Assembly: GCA_947498125.1 (NCBI GenBank) | Contig: CANMJH010000004.1 | Coordinates: 62,001 to 126,000 of the forward strand | Direction of reading: 5' to 3' | DNA length: 64,000 bases | DNA from: an uncultured Nioella sp. | GTDB taxonomy: Bacteria; Pseudomonadota; Alphaproteobacteria; Rhodobacterales; Rhodobacteraceae | Shown: positions 39,017 to 48,329 of the stretch, one piece after another | How the letters are laid out: each line of letters starts with the position of its first letter | Numbering within the stretch: the stretch's first letter is position 1 | Notes under the pieces: generated by a model | What the model was told of the DNA's origin: nothing | Seen by the model: only the letters and a program-made list of their open reading frames with translations | Databases searched by the model: none | Made by a program: the position numbers and the translations under genes

Positions 39017-39694
39017 TTAGGCGGTTTCGTAAAGGCGCGGCTCAACCAAGCCTGAGCCCTTGAGACCCTTCAGTGACTTTGCAGCAGCAAGGATTGCCAG
39101 ATCGGCAATTGGTTCGATGATAACCACCAGCATATATGCGCCGCCGAAGGTCAGAACCGAGGCCATCGTGTCAGCGCCAAAGCCTTGGCCGTAGAAAACC
39201 CAGAAGGCCACCCACGCAACGATGCCACCTTGAAAGGCTGTCGATAGTTTGAGCGCTTGGGCATAGCTCAGGTCGATAAAGCGTGTCGCGGGCGCGATAA
39301 TCTTTTTGGCCAGCGCCGAGATAGCAAAAAGCGGCACCATTAGGGTTGTTAGGTTCACAAAGATCATTGGTAGATCGGTGGGCGCAAAGAAAAGGCTCTG
39401 GATCAGTAGGCCAAGTGCAAGGCCGATCGCAGCAGGCGCCGCGCCCAACATCAGCAGCAAGGTCGAGCCAAGGATAAAGTGAACTTCGGAAACGCCAACC
39501 GCAAAATGCGGCAGAAGCTCGAAGAAAATAAACGTTGAGGCAGTGGCGATGGCCGCGCGTATAGCCAATGAAACAGTGCCGTTCTCACGGATCGTGTCGA
39601 TGGCCATTTTTGCGGCGTAAGTTGCACCGCCAGCAGCCGTTGCATAGGCCAATGCCATTTTTGCGCCGTGCACAACGCCAGGTTCGATATGCAT
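39017..39694 (-). CDS. CbiM-like cobalt uptake permease
   Basis: 225 residues, six to seven hydrophobic helices. The start MHIEPGVVHGAKMALAYATA is the N-terminal metal-binding pattern of CbiM/NikM (His at position 2), the substrate-specific subunit of cobalt or nickel ECF importers. No CbiN, CbiQ or CbiO is encoded nearby. AAGGAGA precedes the ATG at 39694. It sits directly under a cobalamin riboswitch, which supports cobalt as substrate. Confidence 0.82.
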   Translation of the reverse strand: MHIEPGVVHGAKMALAYATAAGGATYAAKMAIDTIRENGTVSLAIRAAIATASTFIFFELLPHFAVGVSEVHFILGSTLLLMLGAAPAAIGLALGLLIQSLFFAPTDLPMIFVNLTTLMVPLFAISALAKKIIAPATRFIDLSYAQALKLSTAFQGGIVAWVAFWVFYGQGFGADTMASVLTFGGAYMLVVIIEPIADLAILAAAKSLKGLKGSGLVEPRLYETA

Positions 39695-39785
39695 TTGAAG
39701 TCTCCTTACCGGCCCGTCGCCGATATGTCTGTTGGGCCTTCGGCCCCCCTGTGTATGTCGCACGCCCAATTTGGACGCATGGAAT

Positions 39786-39986
39786 ACCGGCAGGTCTCCT
39801 GACTTGCGGGTCGCCGCTTTCCGCCGGGCCTTCCCGCCCCGTCATTGGGGCAGTGGCATTTTCCGGGGATGCTCTCCGCTTACAGTTGCGCGGGCAGTCG
39901 CGGATTTGGCGCCTAATGGCTACACCTCACCACGTTCCCTTTTAATCCCCTTGGCCACGTTGCCGACGGGGAACCGATAGGGTCAC
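39786..39986 (-). promoter_or_regulatory. Cobalamin riboswitch 1
   Basis: On the minus strand the leader contains the conserved blocks in order: GGTTCCCC, AAAAGGGAACGTGG, GCGCAACTGTAAGCGG, GCCACTG, GGGAAGGC and the B12 box AGTCAGGAGACCTGCC (complement of 39789-39804). It ends ~95 bases before the cbiM-like ATG and should shut off that gene (and perhaps cobF) when adenosylcobalamin is abundant. It begins just downstream of the cobA stop. Confidence 0.95.
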
Positions 39987-40009
39987 TTTTTACCGCTATT
40001 TTGGGCCTG

Positions 40010-40735
40010 TCAAGTATCGCCCTCGGCCAAAGGACCGTAGAGGATGAGACCCGGCAATTTACTGGGCGATTGCGACAATTCGGCGGCCAATTCGGTAATG
40101 GTCATCCGCGTAATAACCTGATTTTCAGTCGAAACAGATTCGGCAAAAAGCGCAGGCGTGTCAGCTGGCAACCCGGCATCGGTCAAGCGCTTAACCAGTT
40201 TTGAAAACGTGCGTTTGCCCATATAAACAACGGTCGTTGCGGCAGGGTCGGCCAGCGAAGTCAGGTCTATTTCTTCTGGCAATGCGCCCGTTACGTCATG
40301 TCCGGTGATAAATTGCACGCGCCGGGCTGTTTCACGCCGAGTCAGCGGTATGCCCGCTGCTGCTGCTGCGGCTGACGCGGCAGTGACGCCGGGAATAATC
40401 TCATATGAAATGCCGGCGGCTTTCAATGCGTTCAGTTCTTCTTCGAGCCGGCCAAAAATCCCGCTATCGCCAGACTTCAGGCGCACAACGCGCTGCCCGG
40501 TCTTTGCGTAATCGACCAAAAGGCGGCTGACGTGATCTTGTTTCGGCGATGGCCGTCCGGCGCGTTTGCCGACGCCGACCATATCCGCGCCATCCCGGGC
40601 CAGAGACAAAATCGGGCCCGATGACAAATCATCAAACAAAACGGCATCGGCGCGCCCAAGCCGGTCAACGGCTTTCACGGTCAAAAGCTCGGGATCTCCC
40701 GGACCTGAAGAGACAAAACTGACAAACCCGCTCAT
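40010..40735 (-). CDS. cobA: Uroporphyrinogen-III C-methyltransferase
   Basis: 241 residues. CobA makes precorrin-2 by two SAM-dependent methylations. The family signature VSSGPGDPELLTVKAVDRL, the LKSGDSGIFGRLEEEL motif, IPGVTAASAAAAAAGIPLT and VVYMGKRTF are all present. It lacks the siroheme (CysG) domains, so it is the cobalamin-type enzyme. Its ATG overlaps the cobB stop by four bases; it is the last gene of the cobL-E-M-B-A run. Confidence 0.97.
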   Translation of the reverse strand: MSGFVSFVSSGPGDPELLTVKAVDRLGRADAVLFDDLSSGPILSLARDGADMVGVGKRAGRPSPKQDHVSRLLVDYAKTGQRVVRLKSGDSGIFGRLEEELNALKAAGISYEIIPGVTAASAAAAAAGIPLTRRETARRVQFITGHDVTGALPEEIDLTSLADPAATTVVYMGKRTFSKLVKRLTDAGLPADTPALFAESVSTENQVITRMTITELAAELSQSPSKLPGLILYGPLAEGDT

Positions 40736-42042
40736 GACGCCTCGGCGATTAAGTGAAAGAAACTGCCCGAGGCGTGGCCTCGAACTGATCCGGTTTCCGC
40801 AACGACCGCGCCGCCAGCATCGCGAACCTCTGCCAAAGGCGCGTCGGGTTGCTCAAGGATCGTGGAATAGTGAAACTCATGTCCCCTTAGGGTTGCATTG
40901 ATCGCATGGCCCGGCAAGGGCGCTAAAAGTCGCGCAGCCCGATACCCCAAATGCATTTTTCGTTTTTCATATGAGGTCACAAGGCCAAGCAGCCCCGCCA
41001 TTTCATGCCGCGTACCGTCTTTGTCGATCAAAGCCGCGCCCATCGCCATATACCCACCGCATTCACCGTGCACGGGCTTGGTTTTCGCAAAGTCGCGCAG
41101 GCCCGTCAGGAATGTATCATTCGCGGCCAGTTGGCCTGCGTGCAATTCGGGGTAGCCGCCGGGCAGCCAGCAAATATCTGCGGACGGGTCGGGCGCTTCA
41201 TTCGCCAGTGGCGAAAAGGAAAGAACCTCTGCGCCTTGGCGACGCCAGCCTTCGATCAAATGCGGGTAGACGAAAGAAAACGCACCATCGCGGGCAAGGG
41301 CGATGCGTTGGCCGGGTGGGGATATGACGGTCTGGGCCGCGGGCGCATCGAGAGTTCCCATAGCAGCAGATCTCACCGCTTCCAGATCAACATGTTCCGC
41401 CACAAACGCCCCTGCGGCCTTAAGGATACGGGCCAGATCGGACTGATCCTCGGCTTGGACAAGCCCCAGATGGCGCGATGGCATCTCGATCTCTTTTGAT
41501 CGGGGCAATGCCCCAAGAACGCGAATGCCGACGCTGACCATGCCTGCGCGCAGCATGGCTTCGTGCCGGGGTGAGGCGACGCGGTTCAGCACCACGCCGG
41601 CCAAATTGACGCCCTCTTGCATCTCGGCAAATCCCTTGGCGACAGCAGCTGCAGATTGCGCCTGACCGGACGTGTCCAGCACCAGAACAACCGGCCACCC
41701 CGTCATTTTTGCTAACCCTGCCGACGCGCCATTGCCGCAGGCGCCATCGCTGACAACCCCGTCAAAAAGCCCCATAGATCCTTCGGCAAGAATAAGATCC
41801 GCGCCGTTTGCGGTCTGGATAAGCCCTGAGAGCATCTCTGCCCCCATCGCCCATGTATCGAGATTGACGGATGCCCGACCCGACGCCGCACGGTGAAACC
41901 CCGGATCAATATAGTCCGGGCCGGATTTAAACGGTTGCACCGCGATGCCAGCGGATCGAAAGGCCGCCAAGAGGCCCAGCATCAATGTGGTTTTCCCGGT
42001 GCCAGAGGCCGGTGCGGAAATAAGAAGGCCAGGAACGGTCAT
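40732..42042 (-). CDS. cobB: Hydrogenobyrinic acid a,c-diamide synthase
   Basis: 436 residues. An N-terminal dethiobiotin-synthetase-like P-loop domain ([20 protein letters not shown]) uses ATP, and a C-terminal class I glutamine amidotransferase-like domain ([26 protein letters not shown] with the nucleophile Cys, GHEFHYSTI) supplies ammonia. The enzyme amidates side chains a and c of the corrin ring. It overlaps both neighbours by ATGA. Sequence order places it after cobM in the operon. Confidence 0.96.
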   Translation of the reverse strand: MTVPGLLISAPASGTGKTTLMLGLLAAFRSAGIAVQPFKSGPDYIDPGFHRAASGRASVNLDTWAMGAEMLSGLIQTANGADLILAEGSMGLFDGVVSDGACGNGASAGLAKMTGWPVVLVLDTSGQAQSAAAVAKGFAEMQEGVNLAGVVLNRVASPRHEAMLRAGMVSVGIRVLGALPRSKEIEMPSRHLGLVQAEDQSDLARILKAAGAFVAEHVDLEAVRSAAMGTLDAPAAQTVISPPGQRIALARDGAFSFVYPHLIEGWRRQGAEVLSFSPLANEAPDPSADICWLPGGYPELHAGQLAANDTFLTGLRDFAKTKPVHGECGGYMAMGAALIDKDGTRHEMAGLLGLVTSYEKRKMHLGYRAARLLAPLPGHAINATLRGHEFHYSTILEQPDAPLAEVRDAGGAVVAETGSVRGHASGSFFHLIAEAS

Positions 42043-42824
42043 GCGCCATCCTCGGGGAAGCGCGGCTCTGTCCCTACAGGGCGGAACCGCCGATCGTAAT
42101 CGCCAGAATAAAGACAGGATTCGTCGAAATCTTCAGCGCCCAAAGCCGGGCCAACAAGGATCAGAGCCGTGCGTCCGCGTTCGCCATCGGTCGCTTCTTC
42201 CAGCGTGGCAAGCGTGGCTTTGACAATGCGTTGATCTGGCCAGGTTGCCCGCCAAATCACAGCAACCGGGCAATCAGCGCCGTAATGTGGGGTGAGGCGC
42301 GTGATGACATCCTCGAGAACATGAACAGAAAGATGAATGGCTAAGGTTGCCCCGGTGCGGCCGAAATTCTCAAGTGTTTCGCCATCTGGCATCGCACTAG
42401 CGCGCCCCGATGTCCGGGTCAGAATGAGCGATTGAGCAACGCCGGGCAAAGTCAGTTCAGCGCCCAACGCCGCCGCAGCCGCTGCGAAAGAGGGCACGCC
42501 GGGTGTGACGTCATAGGGAATACCAGCGGCCCGAAGGCGGCGCAGCTGTTCGCCCATTGCCGACCAAACTGAAAGATCACCAGAATGAAGACGCGCCACG
42601 TCATGACCCGCCTTATGGGCGGTTTCGATTTCCGTAATGATGTCATCAAGCGACATGGGCGCCGTATTGATGATCTTTGCGCCCTCAGGGCAGTGGGCCA
42701 GAAGCGCGTCGGGCACGAGTGAGCCCGCATAGAGGCAAACCGGGCAGGCCGCGATCAGGTCGCGACCGCGCAAGGTGATCAGATCCGCCGCGCCGGGGCC
42801 GGCGCCAATGAAGTGAACAGTCAT
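42039..42824 (-). CDS. cobM: Precorrin-4 C11-methyltransferase
   Basis: 261 residues. It has [22 protein letters not shown] at the start, [33 protein letters not shown] and [23 protein letters not shown], a combination specific to CobM among the cobalamin SAM methylases. It acts at the fourth methylation of the aerobic route. Stop overlaps the cobB start by four bases and start shares one base with the cobE stop. Confidence 0.97.
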   Translation of the reverse strand: MTVHFIGAGPGAADLITLRGRDLIAACPVCLYAGSLVPDALLAHCPEGAKIINTAPMSLDDIITEIETAHKAGHDVARLHSGDLSVWSAMGEQLRRLRAAGIPYDVTPGVPSFAAAAAALGAELTLPGVAQSLILTRTSGRASAMPDGETLENFGRTGATLAIHLSVHVLEDVITRLTPHYGADCPVAVIWRATWPDQRIVKATLATLEEATDGERGRTALILVGPALGAEDFDESCLYSGDYDRRFRPVGTEPRFPEDGA

Positions 42825-43192
42825 TATTTGGGCGTCCTTTCTGCCAGCGCTGCGGTGGCCATGCCGCAGGCGCTTTTAACGCGGGGGGCGATCAGGCGGG
42901 CAATGTGCCCTTTTTGCTGCGCCGCAGCAAGGGCAAGGGCCTCTGCGACAGATCCTGTGGCAAATCGCGCTTTTATTCGGGGGGAACAGGTGATGGTCTG
43001 AACGCCCGCCAAGGCGTCTTCTGTAAGTTCAATCAAGGGAAGGCCCATGGTCTTTGCCAATGCGCCCAGTTCCAAACTGCGTTTGCTGTCGAGACAGGCC
43101 AAGGCATCAGGAGGCGTCCCGGCCCGATCCAAAGCATCGCGAAGCGCGGCTTCATCCGCCCCTTGTCTGAGGCCAATCCCTGCAACGATCAT
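42824..43192 (-). CDS. cobE: Cobalamin biosynthesis protein CobE
   Basis: 122 residues from the ATG at 43192, which overlaps the cobL stop (ATGA). [17 protein letters not shown] and the C-terminal [21 protein letters not shown] fit the CobE/CbiG C-terminal domain family. CobE is needed for efficient corrin synthesis but its reaction is not settled; CbiG, its relative, opens a lactone. A longer frame to 43234 would overlap cobL by 46 bases and is less likely. Confidence 0.9.
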   Translation of the reverse strand: MIVAGIGLRQGADEAALRDALDRAGTPPDALACLDSKRSLELGALAKTMGLPLIELTEDALAGVQTITCSPRIKARFATGSVAEALALAAAQQKGHIARLIAPRVKSACGMATAALAERTPK

Positions 43193-44376
43193 TTGGTAAT
43201 GCTCCATTGAATGACGGGCCGCGCCCGCTCCCATCCGCGCATGGTTCCAAGCGGGGCGGCTTCTGACAGTTCAACGCGCAAAAGATGCCCGCCTTTTTCC
43301 GCGTGCCAACGGGTCAGCAATGTCTCGGTTTCCAACGTGACCGCATTGACGACCAGAGACGTGCCGGGGGTCATGATATCCCAAAGCGCGTGGATCAAAT
43401 CCTGTGACGCACCGCCACCGATGAAAATCACATCGGGATCAGGTAGATCCGATAAGACATCAAGGCTTTTGCCTTCGAACAGCGTGATCCGATGATCTAG
43501 CCCGAATTCTGCTGCGTTTCGTTTGATATTTTCGGCGCGGGCCGGGCGTGCCTCGACCGCTGATGCTGTCGTGCCCGGCGCGCTGAGGCAGAACTCAACG
43601 GAAATGGAGCCGGACCCGGCGCCAAGATCCCACAGATGCTCGCCCGGTCTTGGGGTCAGCGCCGAAAGCGTCAGCGCGCGAACCGGCTGTTTGGTGATTT
43701 GTCCGTCATGGGCAAACAGATCATTTGGAAGGCCAGAGGCGCGGGGCAGGGCGCGCGCGCCAAGCGCTTGGATCCCGACCGTCACGGGATGGGCGATGTC
43801 GGTGAAGGTGCAAAGCGAGGCAGGTGTTTCGCGGATGCGTTCACGCGGCCCGCCAAGCGCCTCCATCACCCAAAGATTTGACGCGCCGAACCCTTTTGAG
43901 GTCAGCCAAGTCGCCAAATCCCGGACCGCTGCGCCATCGCGCAAGGTTACGATCAGATTTCCACCCGGCGCAATAAGGGGCACTAACTGCTCAAAGGGCT
44001 CCGCGTGAAGGGCAAGGCAGATTACGTCTTCTAGCCGCCAGCCAAGGGCCGATGCAGCAAGGGACAGCGTTGATGGCGCCGGAAAGCTACGCCATTCGCC
44101 CGCATCTAAGTGACCCACGATCGAGCCGCCAGCTCCATGCCAAAAAGGATCGCCCGACGCTAAAATCGCGATGCGTCGCCCACGCAGGGCCAGAACCGGT
44201 TCGAGAGAAAAGGGGATCGGCCACGCGCGGCCTTTGTCTCCAATACGGGCAAGCTCTAGATGTCGGGGCGCTCCAAAGACCAGATCGGCGGCATCAAGCG
44301 CAGCAAGGCTTGCGCCCGTTAGCCCTTCCAGTCCATCCTCACCCAATCCGATGATTGTCAGCCAGGGGTTAGCCAT
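43189..44376 (-). CDS. cobL: Precorrin-6Y C5,15-methyltransferase (decarboxylating)
   Basis: 395 residues, two fused domains: an N-terminal CbiE-like methylase (WLTIIGLGEDGLEGLTGAS, LVFGAPRHLELA) and a C-terminal CbiT-like Rossmann methylase (LWDLGAGSGSISVEFCLSA, DVIFIGGGASQDLI). It methylates C-5 and C-15 and removes the C-12 acetate carboxyl. The ATG at 44376 has AAAAGGAT upstream. This start codon shares two bases with the start of the opposite-strand cobK (CATG, 44374-44377). Confidence 0.95.
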   Translation of the reverse strand: MANPWLTIIGLGEDGLEGLTGASLAALDAADLVFGAPRHLELARIGDKGRAWPIPFSLEPVLALRGRRIAILASGDPFWHGAGGSIVGHLDAGEWRSFPAPSTLSLAASALGWRLEDVICLALHAEPFEQLVPLIAPGGNLIVTLRDGAAVRDLATWLTSKGFGASNLWVMEALGGPRERIRETPASLCTFTDIAHPVTVGIQALGARALPRASGLPNDLFAHDGQITKQPVRALTLSALTPRPGEHLWDLGAGSGSISVEFCLSAPGTTASAVEARPARAENIKRNAAEFGLDHRITLFEGKSLDVLSDLPDPDVIFIGGGASQDLIHALWDIMTPGTSLVVNAVTLETETLLTRWHAEKGGHLLRVELSEAAPLGTMRGWERARPVIQWSITK

Positions 44377-45124
44377 GACACGCATCCTTTTGCTTGGCGG
44401 CACGTTTGAGGCCAGCCAGATGGCGGGTCGTCTGGCCCAAGCCGGGGCCAATGCCGTTTTTTCCTATGCGGGGCGCACGAAAACCCCGAAAGAGCAGCCG
44501 TTGCCGACGCGTGTCGGCGGGTTCGGAGGGGCCGATGGGCTGGCCAATTTTATCGCGTCCGAAGGTATCACTCATGTGATCGACGCCACTCATCCTTTTG
44601 CCTCGCAGATGAGCAACAATGCTGTCAGCGCTTGTGCTCAAACCGGCACAGCGCTTTGCGCCTTGGAACGTGCGCCTTGGGTGCAAGAGGCGGCCGATCT
44701 GTGGACCATTATTTCCGACATGGACGAGGCGTTGGCCGCTTTGCCGCGTGCCGGAGCACGGGTGTTCTTGGCAATCGGCCGCCAAAATCTGGATGTCTTC
44801 GCCGCCAAACCCGGCAATCACTACCTTTTGCGATTGGTCGACGCGCCCGAAGGCGCTTTGCCTTTGCCAGACGCGTTTGCGCTGGTCGCGCGCGGGCCGT
44901 TTACAGCCGAGGAAGATGCCGCGTTGATGACCTTGCATAAGATCACCCATGTCGTTGCCAAAAACTCGGGCGGGGCGGGGGCCGAGGCCAAAATCGTTGC
45001 GGCGCGGGCGCTGGGCCTTCCGGTCATTATGATTGACCGGCCGGATGTGGCCACGCGAAAAGTGTTGCATAGCCCGGGTGAGGTTATGAACTGGCTCTGT
45101 CATGAAGCGGACCGGGGCGTGTAA
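44375..45124 (+). CDS. cobK: Precorrin-6A reductase
   Basis: 249 residues. MTRILLLGGTFEASQMAGRLAQAGAN (opening LLLGGTFEASQMA), the GAGA loop region VGGFGGADGLANFI, and FLAIGRQNLDVFAAKP follow the CobK/CbiJ reductases, which use NADPH to reduce precorrin-6A. It is the only cob gene in this stretch on the plus strand: its start codon overlaps the cobL start in CATG and its end overlaps the convergent cobJ by 25 bases. So it is inverted inside the otherwise minus-strand operon and must be transcribed from a promoter inside cobL. Confidence 0.95.
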   Translation: MTRILLLGGTFEASQMAGRLAQAGANAVFSYAGRTKTPKEQPLPTRVGGFGGADGLANFIASEGITHVIDATHPFASQMSNNAVSACAQTGTALCALERAPWVQEAADLWTIISDMDEALAALPRAGARVFLAIGRQNLDVFAAKPGNHYLLRLVDAPEGALPLPDAFALVARGPFTAEEDAALMTLHKITHVVAKNSGGAGAEAKIVAARALGLPVIMIDRPDVATRKVLHSPGEVMNWLCHEADRGV

Positions 45125-45837
45125 ATATAATCGCCAACCCGGCGTGTGTCTCGGTTGCCGACAATCACCATTGTCCGCATATCCGCCATTTCGGGCGTCG
45201 CCTCGGCCAAGGTGACGGTGCGAATTGCCTCCTCTGGCGTGGAAACCGCGCGGGCGAAGGAGATAAGGGTTTCAGCTCCGCAGGCCTCCCGCAAAATTTC
45301 AAGCGCGCGCGCAAATTGATGCGGGCGGGATTTTGAGCGGGGGTTATAAAAGGCCATAGCGAAACCGGCTTCACCAGCAAGGCGAAGGCGATTTTCTATA
45401 AGATCCCACGGTTTAAGATTATCCGACAGGTTGATCGCTGCAAAATCATGACCCAATGGCGCGCCAATTCGCGCGGCTGCGGCCAGCATCGCGGTTATGC
45501 CGGGCAAAACGCGGATATCGAGAGATAGCCAGTTTTCCGGCCCGTTCTCCAGCGCCTCAAAGACGGCAGAGGCCATCGCAAATACGCCCGGATCGCCTGA
45601 GGACACCACAACGACACGCTTCCCGCCTGCCGCCATTTCCAACGCATGGGCGGCGCGGTCCAGCTCGACCCGGTTGTCGCTTTCATGTTTCGTCAAGCCA
45701 GGCCGGTCCGCGACGCGGCGCACATATGGGATGTAGCCGACGATGTCAGTCGCTTCGGCGATTGCTGCGTTCACCTCTGGCGTTACAAGATCATCCCGCC
45801 CCGGACCAAGGCCCGCAATGGTAACCCATCCTGTCAT
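45100..45837 (-). CDS. cobJ: Precorrin-3B C17-methyltransferase
   Basis: 245 residues from the ATG at 45837, which overlaps the cobI stop (ATGA); a longer frame to 45867 is not needed. Motifs: VTIAGLGPGRDDLVTPEV, VGYIPYVRRVADRPG, VVVVSSGDPGVFAMASAVFEAL and LPGITAMLAAAARIGAPLGHDF. CobJ contracts the ring with methylation at C-17. Its end overlaps the convergent cobK. The minus-strand operon thus continues from cobJ across cobK towards cobL with no gap for a promoter. Confidence 0.96.
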   Translation of the reverse strand: MTGWVTIAGLGPGRDDLVTPEVNAAIAEATDIVGYIPYVRRVADRPGLTKHESDNRVELDRAAHALEMAAGGKRVVVVSSGDPGVFAMASAVFEALENGPENWLSLDIRVLPGITAMLAAAARIGAPLGHDFAAINLSDNLKPWDLIENRLRLAGEAGFAMAFYNPRSKSRPHQFARALEILREACGAETLISFARAVSTPEEAIRTVTLAEATPEMADMRTMVIVGNRDTRRVGDYIYTPRSAS

Positions 45838-46550
45838 GGACGACGTCCTTCGCCATGCAGGATGCAAATAGCAAAATAGGGGGCCTCGCCTTCAAAATCC
45901 GTCAGTTTTTGCACGGTTTGGCCGGGCATCGTGCCCTTTTCCACCAGCCACGCATCATCCAAGCGCCCGGCGGTTTGCAGCGCCCGACGCAGCTTCGGCA
46001 GGTTGCGCCCTATTTTCATGACAATCGCGGCGTTCGTGTCTTCAAGGCGGCGCGCAAGCTCATCCTCAGGAAGAGTCGCCATTGCAATGGTCAGAACGTC
46101 ATCCCCCCAAGTGATCGGCATATCCGTCGCGGTCCAGCAACCAGACATACCGGTGATGCCCGGTACAATCTCAACTTCGGCCCGGCCTTGCAGGCGCGAA
46201 TGTAAATGCATGAAAGAGCCATAAAAGAACGGATCACCTTCGCAGAGGACGATCACGTCATCCGTTGCAGCAAGGGCCGCCAGCTTATCCGCCCATTCGG
46301 CGTAAAACTCGGAAAGGATGCGGTTGTATTCTGGATCTTTGAATGAGATCTCGGTGGTGACGGGATATTCCATCGCATGTTCCGTCACGGTTGGGTTGAG
46401 CATCCCCTCGACGATCTGGCGCGCTTGACCTTTGCGGCCTGATTTGCGGAAAAACGCGATGTGGGCCGCGTCCCGGATCAACCTGTCAGAGCGGACGCTC
46501 ATTAAGTCCGGATCGCCGGGGCCGAGGCCTGTGCAAATGACTTTTCCCAT
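45834..46550 (-). CDS. cobI: Precorrin-2 C20-methyltransferase
   Basis: 238 residues. VICTGLGPGDPDLMSVRSDRLI at the start, FFRKSGRKGQARQIVEGML (residues ~35-55), VLCEGDPFFYGSFMHLHSRL and VPGITGMSGCWTATDMPIT are the CobI motif set. The enzyme methylates precorrin-2 at C-20, committing it to B12. It lies 5 bp after cobH, stop overlapping the cobJ start. Confidence 0.97.
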   Translation of the reverse strand: MGKVICTGLGPGDPDLMSVRSDRLIRDAAHIAFFRKSGRKGQARQIVEGMLNPTVTEHAMEYPVTTEISFKDPEYNRILSEFYAEWADKLAALAATDDVIVLCEGDPFFYGSFMHLHSRLQGRAEVEIVPGITGMSGCWTATDMPITWGDDVLTIAMATLPEDELARRLEDTNAAIVMKIGRNLPKLRRALQTAGRLDDAWLVEKGTMPGQTVQKLTDFEGEAPYFAICILHGEGRRP

Positions 46551-46555
46551 GCGCT

Positions 46556-47185
46556 TTACTCCGCTCTGGACGCGAGCGCATTAACCGCCGCAACTGTGAT
46601 AGCCGATCCGCCAAGGCGGCCACGCACGACCATTGAAGGGACTGGAAGGTCCTCCATCAATGCGTCTTTGGATTCTCGTGCTCCAACAAAACCAACTGGG
46701 CAACCAATGATCGCGGCGGGGCGCGGGCAGGTGGGATCTTCGAGCATGTTAAGGAGGTGAAATAGCGCGGTCGGGGCGTTGCCGATGGCGACAACTGCGC
46801 CGTCCAATTTGTCCCGCCAAAGCTCCAATGCAGCTGCGGATCGTGTGTTCGACATCTCCTTGGCCATGTCGGGCACGCGGGGATCGCGCAAAGTGCAGAT
46901 GACCTCATTCTGGGCGGGCAGACGCGGACGGGTGATGCCCTCGCTGACCATATAAGCGTCGCAGAGGATTGGCGCGCCAGCGGCTAGCGCCGCGCGGGCG
47001 GCTTTTGCCATGCCGGGTGAAAACTCCACGTCCCTTTCGAGGCCCACGAGCCCCGCGGCGTGGATCATCCGCACCGCCACACCTTCCTCATCCGCATCAA
47101 ACCGTGCCAAGTCGGCCTCGGCCCGGATGGTGGCAAAGCTTTCCTTGTAAATCGCGGCGCCGTTGGTGACGTAGCTATGGGGCAT
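46556..47185 (-). CDS. cobH: Precorrin-8X methylmutase
   Basis: 209 residues from MPHSYVTNG at 47185; the start overlaps the end of cobG by 11 bases. CobH moves the methyl group from C-11 to C-12 to yield hydrogenobyrinic acid. The His/Thr region is present in RMIHAAGLVGLERDVEFSPG (quoted around the active-site His), and ILCDAYMVSEGITR and IGNAPTALFHLLNML match the family. Typical length. Confidence 0.96.
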   Translation of the reverse strand: MPHSYVTNGAAIYKESFATIRAEADLARFDADEEGVAVRMIHAAGLVGLERDVEFSPGMAKAARAALAAGAPILCDAYMVSEGITRPRLPAQNEVICTLRDPRVPDMAKEMSNTRSAAALELWRDKLDGAVVAIGNAPTALFHLLNMLEDPTCPRPAAIIGCPVGFVGARESKDALMEDLPVPSMVVRGRLGGSAITVAAVNALASRAE

Positions 47186-48329
47186 TTTGGATGGCCTTCT
47201 CGATGTCGTCAGGCGCAAGGCCTGTGGCGGCGGGCGTATCACCCGCGCGGCCTTTATGGATGAGATTAAAATGATCGGGTCCGGTTGCGGTCAGCGTCAA
47301 AGGCGCGGGGCCAGGGTGCGCGCAGCCTTTGGTGCAACCGGAAATATGGAGATGCTGGTGCGCGCCCAGATTGGGCGCAAGCTCCCGCGCCAGCGCGCGC
47401 GTGGACGAAAGTCCCTGCCGGCAGCCCGGAGCACCAGTGCAGACGGAGACCCTGAGGCGCGGATCGCTTGGATCGGTGATTAGTCCGGGAAGGTCAGGCG
47501 CGGTGCCCAGGCCCTTCAGGAACAGCATTCTCCAAGGGGTGAGGTGAATGTCAGAGTGATCTGCAAGCGCGTGCAGGGCCTTGGCCGCGATCTGCCCAAA
47601 TTCCAGCGCAACAAGCTGACCGCCATTGGTGGGGCCGGGAAACGGTTGTTCTGCTTGATTATCGCTTTGCCTGTCAGAAGCCAGCCAATTAGGGAGTTTT
47701 GCGCCGCCTGCAATATGCTTTGCCATGCGGCCCCGACCCTCGGGCGCGCCGCCGGAGGCAAGGAACCAATGCGCAAGGTCTATTGCGGCATGGGCGACGT
47801 CTTTGGCCGGTTTCAACACGCCATTTTCACTACCATCTGCCCGGACCAAGTAGTGATCCCCAACCCGTTCAATTCGGATATCGGCAGAGTTGTTTCGCAA
47901 AAGGGGAAGTGGGCCGGTATCAATTGCAAAACCGAATTTACCGGGAAGGTCAGGCGCGCCGGGCGATGACAGGGCCACCGCAATCATGTCCGCAATCAGA
48001 TGGGTCGCGTCGTCTTCTTGCCAAAACGGCTGCACCATGATGTTTTTGCGGGCTTCTTTTTCAACGCTGTCGTCGACAAGACCATATTTCGCAAGGCTGT
48101 CGATGAGGGCAGAATGGTCTTTCTCAGCGACGCCACGAATTTGAACATGCGCGCGGGAGGTGAGGTCAATCAGGCCGTTACCGAATCGCAATGCCATCTC
48201 GGCCACGCGCCGTGTTTGATCCGGGATCAGCCGTCCAACTGGTGCGCGGACCCGTACCACAAGCCCGTCACCCGACATCATCGGCCTCAGCGCCCCGGGG
48301 CACCAGCCATATGTGATAGGTTTGCTCAT
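47175..48329 (-). CDS. cobG: Precorrin-3B synthase
   Basis: 384 residues from ATG 48329 (ATGA overlap with cobN). CobG is an oxygen-using Fe-S/non-heme iron enzyme that makes precorrin-3B, so the pathway here is the aerobic one. It resembles sulfite reductase halves: GWCPGALRPM, FGNGLIDLTSRAHVQIRG, and the 4Fe-4S ligands in CTGAPGCRQG and HISGCTKGCAHPG. About normal for the family (~380-460). Confidence 0.94.
   Translation of the reverse strand: MSKPITYGWCPGALRPMMSGDGLVVRVRAPVGRLIPDQTRRVAEMALRFGNGLIDLTSRAHVQIRGVAEKDHSALIDSLAKYGLVDDSVEKEARKNIMVQPFWQEDDATHLIADMIAVALSSPGAPDLPGKFGFAIDTGPLPLLRNNSADIRIERVGDHYLVRADGSENGVLKPAKDVAHAAIDLAHWFLASGGAPEGRGRMAKHIAGGAKLPNWLASDRQSDNQAEQPFPGPTNGGQLVALEFGQIAAKALHALADHSDIHLTPWRMLFLKGLGTAPDLPGLITDPSDPRLRVSVCTGAPGCRQGLSSTRALARELAPNLGAHQHLHISGCTKGCAHPGPAPLTLTATGPDHFNLIHKGRAGDTPAATGLAPDDIEKAIQNAP

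Noticed and set aside
43193-43234. Longer CobE start
   Set aside because: It would overlap cobL by 46 bases; the internal ATG gives the usual four-base overlap and the family start.
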